Below, one piece after another: positions 51,266 through 59,598 of a DNA stretch of 64,000 nucleotides. Within the stretch, counting starts at the first letter, position 1; each line of letters starts with the position of its first letter. The notes below the pieces were generated by a model. The model worked only from the letters and a program-made list of their open reading frames with translations, ran no database searches and was not told the origin of the DNA. Source of the stretch: Planctomycetota bacterium (GTDB taxonomy: Bacteria > Planctomycetota > UBA1135); the NCBI GenBank assembly GCA_008501825.1, contig QQUA01000023.1:248001-312000 (forward strand), read 5' to 3'. Position numbers and translations under genes: made by a program.

Positions 51266-52273
51266 CTAATTCGGAGCTTTGCGGGAATCTTCCTGCGGAT
51301 CCGCCCGTGGCTGGATCGACAGAAAACCGCCTTTTAGGGAAAGCCGCCAGCGGCCGTTGACGGCAGCGGATCCCCGGCGCAACAAGGCCGCTTCCAACTC
51401 GGCCACCCGAACCGGGCTCGGCCGCTCCTGCAAAGCCCGCAACTCGGCGGCGATCCATTGCCGCCGGACGAAGACAGGCCAGTCCGAAAAAGGACGCTGC
51501 CAGCGGCGACCGGCCTCGGCCAATTCCGTCATCCCTTGTTGGCAAGCCTCGGCCTCCTGAATTAAGCGCAGCAAAGCTGCCACCGGATCGCCGCTGGCCA
51601 GTTGTTGCCAAAGGGGCCACAACTGCAAGCGCAGGCGATTTCGCGCCGCCGCCTCCGGGTCTCGGTTGCTGGGATCGGAAATCCATCGCTGCCCTCGAGC
51701 CCGCAAAGCCTCGCGAATGGCTTGCCGGCGCAACGCCAACAAAGGTCGCCGGATTTCAATTTCCGGAGTGCTCGGATGCAGCGGACGCCGGCTGGGCATT
51801 CCGGCCAGACCGCGCAAACCGGTCCCGCGGAGCAGACGCAGCAAAAGGGTTTCGACCTGGTCGTCGGCATGGTGGGCGAACAACAGGGCGCCGGCGTCGA
51901 GGTGGCAGCCGTATTGCCTCAAAGCGGCGTAGCGATGTCGCCGCAAAACATCCTCGTTGGCGCCGGGAGGCGCCCCGGCCGCCAAGACTTCGACTCGATA
52001 GCCCAGATCCCGCAACAAAGCCGCCGCCGCTTGCGCTTCTTCGCCGCTACCCGGCCGATGGCCGTGATCCACCACCGCCGCCTCCAAAGCGAAGTCCTTG
52101 GCAGCGGCAAAGTCCCGGAACGCCAAGGCCAGGAAGGTCGAGTCCGCTCCGCCGGAGGCCGCCAACAAGGCCGGCCGGCGCTGCGACCAAGGGCCGAGGG
52201 CTTCTAAGCCGGCGCCGGCCTGGGCCCAAAGGTCCACTTCCGGCCCGCCGGTTTCCTTGTTTTGAGATTTCAT
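51266..52273 (-). CDS. tilS: tRNA(Ile)-lysidine synthase TilS (short form)
   Basis: A 335-residue ATP-dependent enzyme that converts C34 of the tRNA-Ile CAU anticodon to lysidine so that AUA is read as isoleucine. PP-loop 'SGGADS' is at 40-45, and 'VDHGHRPGSGEEA' and 'FAHHADDQVETLLLRLLRGTGLRGLAGM' (two adjoining pieces) complete the active site. The C-terminal tRNA-binding domain of E. coli-type TilS is missing, so it is of the short class; the middle helical domain is present. It converges on the ferredoxin gene with 36 bp between stops. Confidence 0.94.
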   Translation of the reverse strand: MKSQNKETGGPEVDLWAQAGAGLEALGPWSQRRPALLAASGGADSTFLALAFRDFAAAKDFALEAAVVDHGHRPGSGEEAQAAAALLRDLGYRVEVLAAGAPPGANEDVLRRHRYAALRQYGCHLDAGALLFAHHADDQVETLLLRLLRGTGLRGLAGMPSRRPLHPSTPEIEIRRPLLALRRQAIREALRARGQRWISDPSNRDPEAAARNRLRLQLWPLWQQLASGDPVAALLRLIQEAEACQQGMTELAEAGRRWQRPFSDWPVFVRRQWIAAELRALQERPSPVRVAELEAALLRRGSAAVNGRWRLSLKGGFLSIQPRADPQEDSRKAPN

Positions 52274-52426
52274 CGCATCTTCAACTTGGGGAAGCGGGGC
52301 GATGGAATTAGAATTCCAGGTCGGCCCGTTCCTGCAGAAGCCTTTTTCTCAGGAAAATCGGGAATTCTTCCCCCCAAGCCACAGGGCCCACGGCTGAGGC
52401 CCCGAACCACCTTCGAAGGAGAAACC

Positions 52427-53440
52427 ATGGCCATTCGTGTCGGCATCAACGGCTTCGGCCGCATCGGTCGAAATGTCTTCCGCGTAATGCACGCACGGGA
52501 CGACTTTGAGGTCGTCGCCGTCAATGACCTTACCGACGCGAAGACCTTGGCCCACTTGCTGCGCTATGACTCGGTCCATGGTCGCTTCCAAGGCCAAGTC
52601 GAAGTCAAGAGTGACGGCTTCTTGGTCGACGGCAAATCGGTCAAGGTTCTGGCCGAGCGCGACCCGGCCGCCCTGCCTTGGAAGGAGTTGGGAGTGGATT
52701 TCGTAGTCGAGTCCACCGGCGTATTCCGCAGCCGGGAAGCTTGCCAGAAGCACATCGATGCAGGCGCCGCCAAGGTTCTGCTCACGGTTCCGCCCAAGGA
52801 CGAAATCGACAACATGATCGTGCTGGGCGCCAACGACGAAGCCCTGCGGCCGGAAGACAGGATCATTTCCAATGCTTCCTGCACCACCAACTGCCTGGCC
52901 CCGATGGCCAAGGTCCTGCACGAGAACTTTGGCATCGTTTCCGGCTTGATGACCACGGTGCACGCCTACACCAACGATCAGCGGATCTTGGATCTGCCTC
53001 ACAGTGATTTGCGCCGTGCCCGTTCCGCCGCCCAGAACATTATCCCGACCAGCACCGGTGCGGCCCGGGCAGTGGGCAAGGTTTTGCCCAAGTTGAACGG
53101 CAAACTCGACGGATGCGCCATGCGCGTGCCGGTTCCCGACGGCTCGGTGGTCGACTTGGTTGCGGTCCTGGAAAAGGAAGTCACCGCTGAAGAAATCAAC
53201 GCCGCGATGAAGGAAGCCGCAGAAGGGCCGATGAAGGGCATTCTCTTCTATAGCGAAGATCCCTTGGTCAGCTCGGACATCGTCGGCGATCCTCACTCCA
53301 ACGTGTTCGACGGTCAAGCCACCATGGCTTCCGGCAACATCGTGAAGGTGATTGGTTGGTACGACAACGAATGGGGCTACTCCAACCGCGTGGTCGACTT
53401 GGTCGCCAAAGCCCATGCCCTGACTCCGGCCAACGTTTGA
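52427..53440 (+). CDS. gap: Glyceraldehyde-3-phosphate dehydrogenase
   Basis: A 337-residue glycolytic enzyme. NAD-binding 'INGFGRIGR' is at 7-15, the catalytic Cys152 is in 'SNASCTTNCLAP', and the catalytic His is in the 'TTVHAYTNDQ' region. 'VNDL' after the second strand is as in NAD-preferring enzymes. Start ATG 52427 has a strong AAGGAG at 52416-52421. A terminator hairpin separates it from pgk, so gap may be made in excess of pgk. Confidence 0.97.
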   Translation: MAIRVGINGFGRIGRNVFRVMHARDDFEVVAVNDLTDAKTLAHLLRYDSVHGRFQGQVEVKSDGFLVDGKSVKVLAERDPAALPWKELGVDFVVESTGVFRSREACQKHIDAGAAKVLLTVPPKDEIDNMIVLGANDEALRPEDRIISNASCTTNCLAPMAKVLHENFGIVSGLMTTVHAYTNDQRILDLPHSDLRRARSAAQNIIPTSTGAARAVGKVLPKLNGKLDGCAMRVPVPDGSVVDLVAVLEKEVTAEEINAAMKEAAEGPMKGILFYSEDPLVSSDIVGDPHSNVFDGQATMASGNIVKVIGWYDNEWGYSNRVVDLVAKAHALTPANV

Positions 53441-53460
53441 TTCGGCCGCAATGAGTTCCG

Positions 53461-53503
53461 CCGCCCGGGAAGCCTGAAGGCCTTCCGGGCGGTCATTCTT
53501 TTC
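53461..53503 (+). terminator. Terminator-like hairpin between gap and pgk
   Basis: A 14-bp stem with two mismatches (53461-53474 with 53479-53492) is followed by TCATTCTTTTC. It could stop or attenuate transcription from gap into pgk. Confidence 0.65.
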
Positions 53504-53536
53504 CCGAGAGCCTGAACGTTCCGCCTGCTTCGAGCC

Positions 53537-54742
53537 ATGTCCCTTCGCAAACTCAATCTGCAAGACCTCGCTTTCGCCGGGAAACGTGCCTTCGTGCGCG
53601 TGGACTTCAACGTGCCTTTGAAAGAAGGGGTGATTCAAGATGACACCCGAATTCAAGCCGCCTTGCCTACCTTGAAGTTCATTTTGGAAGCCGGCGGCGC
53701 GGTGATCGCCGCTTCCCATCTTGGCCGCCCCAAGGGCCAAGTGGTCGATTCGCTGCGCATGGCTCCGGTGGCCGAACGGCTGCAGCAAAGCCTGCCTCAA
53801 TTCACCGTGCTCCAGGCCGGCGACGTCGCTGGAGAAGAAGCTGCCGAAGCGGCGGCCAAGTTGCAGCCCGGACAGTTGTTGTTGTTGGAAAACCTGCGCT
53901 TCGAAGCGGGGGAAACCAAAAACGATCCGGCCTTGGCCCAGCGCCTGGCTTCCATGGCCGACATCTTCGTTCAAGATGCTTTCGGGACATGTCACCGCGC
54001 CCACGCTTCTACCGCCGGAGTTCCGGCGATTTTGAAACCGGCGGTTTCCGGCTTCTTGCTGGAACGAGAAATCGACGCTTTCCGCAGCGCCTTGGATCAG
54101 CCGAAACGGCCGGTGGTGGGCATCACCGGCGGCGCCAAGGTCAGCGACAAGATTCCGGTTTTAAAAAACCTGATTGAAAAGGTCGACACCATCTTGGTGG
54201 GTGGCGGCATGGCTTACACCTTCTTGCAAGTGCAAGGCCTGTCCACCGGAAACTCGCTGGTGGAAACGGAACGTTTGCAGGACGCCAAGGAAATCCTGGC
54301 CCTGGCGGAAGCGGCGGGAGTTCGCTTCCTGCTCCCGAGCGACCACGTGATTGCCGATCGCTTCGCCGAAGACGCCGCCAGCCAAACCGTAGAGGGCAAC
54401 ATTCCCGATGGTTGGATGGGCTTGGACATCGGCCCGAAAACCCTGGCCACTTATCAAGCCGCCATTGCCGAAGCCGGCACCGTGATCTGGAACGGCCCTA
54501 TGGGCGTGTTTGAAATGGAAGCTTTCCGCCAAGGAAGTTTGGGAGTGGCCCAAGCCCTTGCCGCCAGCGATTGCGTTTCCGTGGTCGGCGGCGGAGATTC
54601 GGTTTCCGCCATCAAAATGAGCGGGTTGGCCGACCAAGTCAGCCACATCAGCACCGGTGGCGGCGCCTTCCTGGAAATGTTGGAAGGCAAAGAGCTCCCT
54701 GGCATCGCCGCCTTGGACGACTACCGCGTGGTTCAGGCCTAG
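53537..54742 (+). CDS. pgk: Phosphoglycerate kinase
   Basis: A 401-residue glycolytic kinase that makes ATP from 1,3-bisphosphoglycerate. Substrate motifs 'AFVRVDFNVPLKEG' and 'ASHLGRPKG' are in the N-terminal domain; 'GAKVSDKIPVLKNLIEKVD' and 'GGGDSVSAIKM' in the nucleotide domain. 'WNGPMGVFE' is also typical. Length is normal and nothing is missing. It follows gap by 96 bp, across a terminator-like hairpin. Confidence 0.97.
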   Translation: MSLRKLNLQDLAFAGKRAFVRVDFNVPLKEGVIQDDTRIQAALPTLKFILEAGGAVIAASHLGRPKGQVVDSLRMAPVAERLQQSLPQFTVLQAGDVAGEEAAEAAAKLQPGQLLLLENLRFEAGETKNDPALAQRLASMADIFVQDAFGTCHRAHASTAGVPAILKPAVSGFLLEREIDAFRSALDQPKRPVVGITGGAKVSDKIPVLKNLIEKVDTILVGGGMAYTFLQVQGLSTGNSLVETERLQDAKEILALAEAAGVRFLLPSDHVIADRFAEDAASQTVEGNIPDGWMGLDIGPKTLATYQAAIAEAGTVIWNGPMGVFEMEAFRQGSLGVAQALAASDCVSVVGGGDSVSAIKMSGLADQVSHISTGGGAFLEMLEGKELPGIAALDDYRVVQA

Positions 54743-54875
54743 GGCCTTGGACCCACCGCCGCCGGCGCTTTCCACCCGGAAATTTGCCGGCGGCTTAAGT
54801 CGTCCTTCGGCAAAGCCGAAAAATAGATGGGAAGGCCCAGGTCTTTCCATCAACCCGAGTGCATTTCATGAGTCC

Positions 54876-55172
54876 ATGAGTCCGTTTCAGAATTGCTGGG
54901 AGTATTTCCAGTGTGGCCGAGAACCCGGCGGCAGTAAGTCGGACAGCTTGGGCGTCTGCCCGGTGGCCGTCCAAAGTTCGGACGACGGCCGCAACCACGG
55001 GCGCATGGGAGGGCGCCTTTGTTGGACCATTGCCGGAAGCCCTTGCGCTCCAGACAAGGGTTTGAAGTTCCGCAAATGCGTGAATTGCACTTTCTTCGCC
55101 AAGGTCATGGAGGAAGAAGGCCGCAACTTCGACCTTGGCATGGAGGCTCGGCCGAAAAAGCCGGCCCAATAA
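54876..55172 (+). CDS. Two-CW-type Cys-rich small protein
   Basis: A 98-residue protein starting at ATG 54876. It opens with 'NCWEYFQCGREPGG', then 'GVCPV', 'RLCWTIAGSPC' and 'FRKCVNCTFFAKVMEEEG'. Paired C-W units with regularly placed Cys are the signature of 'two-CW' domain proteins, which are of unknown function and presumably bind metal or form disulfides. There is no signal peptide. The open frame upstream overlaps the end of pgk and is not part of the protein. An ATG repeat near 54868 is out of frame. Confidence 0.75.
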   Translation: MSPFQNCWEYFQCGREPGGSKSDSLGVCPVAVQSSDDGRNHGRMGGRLCWTIAGSPCAPDKGLKFRKCVNCTFFAKVMEEEGRNFDLGMEARPKKPAQ

Positions 55173-55302
55173 ACCGCCGCATAACTACGTTCCAGCTCAA
55201 GAGCTATTGCCGTTGCGAATATCTTCGCTTCGGTTCCGTTTCTGGTTCCGTTGTTAAAAACATAGACTTATCCCTATCCCTGCAACTTGTTTCCCCCCCG
55301 TC

Positions 55303-56841
55303 ATGTCCTTAATCCTGTTGCTTTCGCTTGGGCTCGCCGCCCAAGATCCCCTAGCGGTTCTCACCGTCGACAGCGCCAGCCCGTACTCGAATTACGGTGA
55401 ATCCGTGGCCATCGACGGCTCTTGGGCCATGGTCGGTGCCCCGGACGATTACCTGACTGCCAATTACATGGGCTCGGTTTACGTTTTTGAAAAAACGGCC
55501 CAAGGCTGGATCGAGCGGCAAAAGTTGACCGCCTCAAATCCGCAAGGTTTCGACACTTTCGGTCACACCATTGAAATTCATGGGGAGGTCGCCGCTATCG
55601 GGGCTCCCGGTCCTCTGGGAATCGGTCCGGGCTCGGTGTACGTGTTCCGCTACGACGGTCAAAGTTGGCAAGAAGAAGCGGTTTTGTCCCAAACCACCGG
55701 TTGGGGCGACGACTGGTTCGGTTATTCCTTGGACATGGACGCCGACCGCATTTTGGTCGGTTCCATGTGGTCACGGCAACCGGGCTTGAATTTTGGAGGC
55801 CCAAACCACGCCGGTGCCGCCTGGGTTTTTCATTGGAACGGCAATCAATGGGTTTTCGAACAAGAACTCGGCGCCTCCGATATGGCCGGCGGAGATTTGT
55901 TCGGCAGCGGCGTCGCTCTAAACGGCGATACGTTGATGGTCGGTGCCCGGGAAGAAGGCGATGAGTCCGGCACCAATCCGATCTATGGCATGGGTGCGGT
56001 TTACGTTTTCGAACGAGTCGGCGGCACTTGGGTGGAACAACAAAAGCTTCGTGCCAGCGATTTTTCCGATTTTGCCTGGTTCGGATTCGACGTCGCCGCC
56101 CAAGGCGATTGGATGGTGGTCGGCTCTCCCGGGAAAACGGGCGGCGGTTGGCACGGAGCCGGGGTCAGCTATTTATTCCGAAAAACCGCAGGCCAATGGA
56201 ATGAGTACCTGAAAATCGAATCGGCCATGGACGGGACCACCGGAAATTTCGGCCGCTCGGTGGACATGGACGGGAATTTGGTCGTTGTCGCCGCTGACGG
56301 CAAGGATTACCTCGGCAACAGTTACGGCGCCGTCTTTCCTTTCCGGTGGAACGGTAGCGGCTGGGATGAAGAACCGGCTATCGCTCCCCTGGGTTTAGGA
56401 CCCTGGGACTTGTTCGCGCGAAATCTGGATCTGGACGGTCAGGATTTGATCGCCGGTGCATATCTGGAAAACTTGCCCCCGCCTCTTTCCCCCGGAGCCG
56501 GTTTTCTGTACGACGTCTCTCCCCAATTCCACCTGATGTTGAATCCGCTGCCTTTGGACGTTCAAGAAGACGCCAAGTTCATTTTGCGCCACGGCATTCC
56601 TCAGGCTCCGGCGTGGTTGGCGTACAGCTTGCAGGGTTTGGGAACCACTCCGGTGCCGCCCTTGGGAGTAAGTTTGGATTTAGCCAACGCCCAAGCTCTG
56701 GACGTCATGAAAATCACGGATGCTCAAGGTGGAGCTCACTGGGACCTCGTGGTTCCAGCGAACGCCGTCGGCGCCTCGGTTTGGTTCCAAGGTTTGCAAA
56801 ACGGCCAAGTCAGCAATCCGATTTACTCGGAAATTCGCTAG
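55303..56841 (+). CDS. Exported seven-bladed FG-GAP beta-propeller protein
   Basis: A 512-residue protein. Residues 1-14 form a signal with no charged residue, then 'QDPLAVLTV'. Seven repeats of the pattern 'FGxSVxxxGxxxxVGAP' occur between about residues 28 and 390, e.g. 'SNYGESVAIDGSWAMVGAP', 'DWFGYSLDMDADRILVGSM' and 'GNFGRSVDMDGNLVVVAAD', matching a closed integrin-alpha-like propeller. A C-terminal Ig-like module (about 405-512, 'LGVSLDLANAQALDVMKITDAQ') follows; I associate this module with secreted planctomycete proteins from memory. It is probably extracellular, with adhesion a possible role. Confidence 0.82.
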   Translation: MSLILLLSLGLAAQDPLAVLTVDSASPYSNYGESVAIDGSWAMVGAPDDYLTANYMGSVYVFEKTAQGWIERQKLTASNPQGFDTFGHTIEIHGEVAAIGAPGPLGIGPGSVYVFRYDGQSWQEEAVLSQTTGWGDDWFGYSLDMDADRILVGSMWSRQPGLNFGGPNHAGAAWVFHWNGNQWVFEQELGASDMAGGDLFGSGVALNGDTLMVGAREEGDESGTNPIYGMGAVYVFERVGGTWVEQQKLRASDFSDFAWFGFDVAAQGDWMVVGSPGKTGGGWHGAGVSYLFRKTAGQWNEYLKIESAMDGTTGNFGRSVDMDGNLVVVAADGKDYLGNSYGAVFPFRWNGSGWDEEPAIAPLGLGPWDLFARNLDLDGQDLIAGAYLENLPPPLSPGAGFLYDVSPQFHLMLNPLPLDVQEDAKFILRHGIPQAPAWLAYSLQGLGTTPVPPLGVSLDLANAQALDVMKITDAQGGAHWDLVVPANAVGASVWFQGLQNGQVSNPIYSEIR

Positions 56842-56859
56842 AGGGGTTACCCTGGCCGC

Positions 56860-58662
56860 ATGCACGCCTTCCTGATCGCCCTCAGCCTGGCAAGCACCCT
56901 TTGCAGCCAAGATCCGGACCCTTCCCCTGAAAGCCCCGGTTATCCGGAGCTGGAACTGCGGGACGATTTGGTGGTCACCCAATCGGCCAAGATCAAAGCC
57001 GGCGAGTACCTCATTGCCGACCAGGGGGAACCGGGCGTTTTAATCATTCGCGGCGAAGGCGTTCGCGTCAATATGGAAGGAGTGGTGTTGCGGGGAGCTC
57101 CGGAAGGAAGTCCGCCCGATCAATTGCAAGGAATCGGAATTCGCCTGGACCAAACCAAGGGAGGGCAATTGATCGGCGGTGCGGTCCATGGATTTCGCAT
57201 TGGAGTGGAAGCCTTCCAATGCGAGGGCGGTTTGATTGAAAAAGTAGATGCCTCGGACAACTTCGCTCAAAAGCTGAAAAGCACTCCCGAGAAGATGGAC
57301 GATGGCGATTGGCTGGATATCCACGATCCGGAACGTTGGCGAACTTACGGTGCCAGTTTCTGGCTTCAGGATTGCACCCAGATGCAAATCCTTTCCAATC
57401 GATCCCGGCGCAGCCAAAACGGCATCGTGGCCATTCGCAGCCATAGCTTGCAAATTCGGGAAAACGACTGCTCCTTTCACAGCGGCTGGGGCTTGGCTTT
57501 CCATCAATCCACCGGCAACGTGGTGACTCGGAATCGTTTCGACTATTGCGTTCGAGAAGAATCTTGGGGCCGCTATTCCAGAGGCGGGGATTCGGCCGGC
57601 ATCTTATTGGTGCACGGGTCCAGCAAAAATCGCATCATCGGCAACTCCGCCACTCACGGCGGCGATGGATTCTTTTTAACCTCCGGGCCGCCGCCGGCTC
57701 ACCGCGAATTCACCAGTGATCAAAACGTAGTTCAGTTCAACGACTTCTCTCATTCCCCCCACAATGCGATCGAAGCCACCTTCAGTCGCGGAAACCAATT
57801 CATTGGCAATCATTGTTCCGACTCCGGCTACGGTTTTTGGCTCGGATACGCCCAGGATTGTCAGGTTTTGAGCAACGACATTCACAATTCCCTGCACGAC
57901 GCCATTGCCATCGAGTGGGGAGAAAACAACAAGATTCGCCAAAACCGCATCAGTCGTACTCGAGGTACCGGCATCCGGCTGTGGAAACGGGGCGAACAGC
58001 CGATGGTGGAAGCGGTTCACCGGGGCAACGTCGTGCGCCAAAATCAAATGGATTACAACAACGTAGCGATCCGGGTGCACGACATGGAAGGAGGCGTCAT
58101 TCGCGGCAATCGGTTGTTGGGAAATGCCTGGGACGCCGACGTTCAAAATGCCCCGGAAGCCATCCCGAACAACACCTCAGCTCACCGCAATTTATTGGAA
58201 AAGCCGGCGCGCAGCCAAGAATGGGTCCAAGCCGGCACCGAAAAGATCCTGCCGCTGAAGAAAAAGCCATTGCACCGGCTGGCCTTTCAATTCCATTGGG
58301 ATCCAATTCACGACGGCGAACAGGATCTCCTGGTTTTGGAAATGACCCGAGTGGAGAATCCCGGCCCGGACGATTGGCAGCGCTTACGCCTGGTCCACGG
58401 CCGCGACTGGCCGCTGGTGTCGATTCAATTTCGCCAAGCACGGAAGTTCCAGGCCCTGCGCTGGCGGCTTCTCAAGGACCTCAAAGGATTCCAGGTCCCG
58501 CGCCGGCATTTGGCTGGCAGTCCGCTGAACCCTCCCTTGCCGGTACCCACCGAGGTGCAAATTCCGCCGGTTCCGCCTCCCGGCCAAAGCCCCCGGCCCG
58601 CCGGCCGGCGCTACATTCGAATCGGCGAATTCTTTCCTCTTCCACCTCAGGAAGAAGATTAA
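56860..58662 (+). CDS. Exported right-handed parallel beta-helix protein (NosD/pectate-lyase-like fold)
   Basis: A 600-residue protein with a short signal (MHAFLIALSLASTLCS) followed by 'QDPDPSPES'. From about residue 60 to 440 there are beta-helix coils, each with 'xxIxxNxxxxxxxxGIxxxxxxxxxIxxN' spacing, e.g. 'TQMQILSNRSRRSQNGIVAI', 'SKNRIIGNSATHGGDGFFL', 'NNKIRQNRISRTRGTGIRLW'. Such folds bind or cleave polysaccharides. I cannot identify catalytic residues. The last 150 residues are a separate Pro-rich domain. It starts 18 bp after the propeller gene, so the pair is likely co-expressed. Confidence 0.82.
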   Translation: MHAFLIALSLASTLCSQDPDPSPESPGYPELELRDDLVVTQSAKIKAGEYLIADQGEPGVLIIRGEGVRVNMEGVVLRGAPEGSPPDQLQGIGIRLDQTKGGQLIGGAVHGFRIGVEAFQCEGGLIEKVDASDNFAQKLKSTPEKMDDGDWLDIHDPERWRTYGASFWLQDCTQMQILSNRSRRSQNGIVAIRSHSLQIRENDCSFHSGWGLAFHQSTGNVVTRNRFDYCVREESWGRYSRGGDSAGILLVHGSSKNRIIGNSATHGGDGFFLTSGPPPAHREFTSDQNVVQFNDFSHSPHNAIEATFSRGNQFIGNHCSDSGYGFWLGYAQDCQVLSNDIHNSLHDAIAIEWGENNKIRQNRISRTRGTGIRLWKRGEQPMVEAVHRGNVVRQNQMDYNNVAIRVHDMEGGVIRGNRLLGNAWDADVQNAPEAIPNNTSAHRNLLEKPARSQEWVQAGTEKILPLKKKPLHRLAFQFHWDPIHDGEQDLLVLEMTRVENPGPDDWQRLRLVHGRDWPLVSIQFRQARKFQALRWRLLKDLKGFQVPRRHLAGSPLNPPLPVPTEVQIPPVPPPGQSPRPAGRRYIRIGEFFPLPPQEED

Positions 58663-58711
58663 AGAAAGAAGCTTTCAACTCGCCGCCTGAAACCGTAAGT
58701 CTGGCTCCGAA

Positions 58712-58749
58712 GCCGGGGGCTTTTCGGTTTGGAAGGTGAAAGCCCCGGC
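58712..58749 (+). promoter_or_regulatory. Strong hairpin in the leader of the metal/SPFH operon
   Basis: GCCGGGGGCTTT (58712-58723) pairs with AAAGCCCCGGC (58739-58749), an 11-bp stem with one bulged G and a 15-base loop. No T run follows, so it is not a classical terminator. It lies 50 bp before the beta-helix stop side and 70 bp upstream of the ZIP start; a role as leader control element or weak terminator of the beta-helix gene is open. Confidence 0.4.
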
Positions 58750-58818
58750 GGTACATTTCCCCATCCTCCCTGTCCCAATAACCCCACAAGCTGGATTCGG
58801 GATCCCGGAGAAGAAACC

Positions 58819-59598
58819 GTGGCTGACTCCCCCTGGCTGGCCTGCGCCGCCATCTTCGTCATCGGCCTAGCCGGTGGTGCCTTACCGCTTTGGGTGAAGT
58901 GGTCGGAGCGCCAACTCCACAGCGTCCTGGCCCTGTCCACCGGAGTTTTCCTGGGGGCGGTTTTTCTGCACTTGCTCCCGGCCCTGGCGGAACTGGAAGT
59001 CCATAAAGTCGAAGAGGCTCACGCTCACGAAGGCCACCATCACAGCCAGGACTTGACTCTTTGGTTTTTCGTCCTGATCGGGGTGCTGGCGGTATACCTG
59101 ATCGAATCGCTGGTCTTTCGCAGCCGGGAGCACGACCACGAAGAATTGCACCGCCATCGCTCGGTCGGTTACGCGGCTCTTTTGGGAATCTCCATCCACG
59201 CCGTCTCCGCCGGCATCGGCTATTCCGCCGCCGCCCATCACCAGGAATTGTTGACCCCGATGCTGATTGCCATCCTGGGGCACAAGGGCATGGAGGCCTT
59301 TTCCTTAACTACAGTGTTCCAGTTGGCCAAGCTGCCGCAACGGCAAACCATTTACCTGTTGGTCGGCTTTTCCGCCCTGACTCCGGTGGCCATCCTGGCC
59401 GGTTCTTCCCTCACTTCCATCCTTTCGGATGAGGGCTTGCCCATTCTGACCGCCCTGGCTGCCGGAACTTTCCTCTACGTTTGCCTGTGCGAGCTTCTGC
59501 CGGAGGTCTTCCACCATCTGGAAGATCGCCTGGTGAAAATCCCTCTCCTGGGCCTAGGAATTGCTCTGATGATGATCCTCCACGAGGCCGGCGCATGA
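58819..59598 (+). CDS. ZIP-family divalent metal transporter
   Basis: A 259-residue membrane protein from a GTG start with GGAG at 58807-58810. It has about eight helices. Two His-rich cytoplasmic-type loops occur ('EEAHAHEGHHHSQD' at 65-78 and 'REHDHEELHRHR' at 103-114). The metal site on helices 4 and 5 is visible as 'GISIHAVSAGIG' (123-134) and 'AILGHKGMEAFSL' (151-163). ZIP proteins move Zn, Fe or Mn into the cytoplasm, usually. Its stop overlaps the next gene's start (ATGA, 59595-59598), coupling it to the permease-SPFH fusion. Confidence 0.88.
   Translation: MADSPWLACAAIFVIGLAGGALPLWVKWSERQLHSVLALSTGVFLGAVFLHLLPALAELEVHKVEEAHAHEGHHHSQDLTLWFFVLIGVLAVYLIESLVFRSREHDHEELHRHRSVGYAALLGISIHAVSAGIGYSAAAHHQELLTPMLIAILGHKGMEAFSLTTVFQLAKLPQRQTIYLLVGFSALTPVAILAGSSLTSILSDEGLPILTALAAGTFLYVCLCELLPEVFHHLEDRLVKIPLLGLGIALMMILHEAGA

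Noticed and set aside
52349..54004. A 551-codon open frame on the minus strand across gap and pgk
   Set aside because: It is antisense to two complete, highly conserved glycolytic genes and has no family signal; strong codon bias on the coding strand keeps the opposite frame open.
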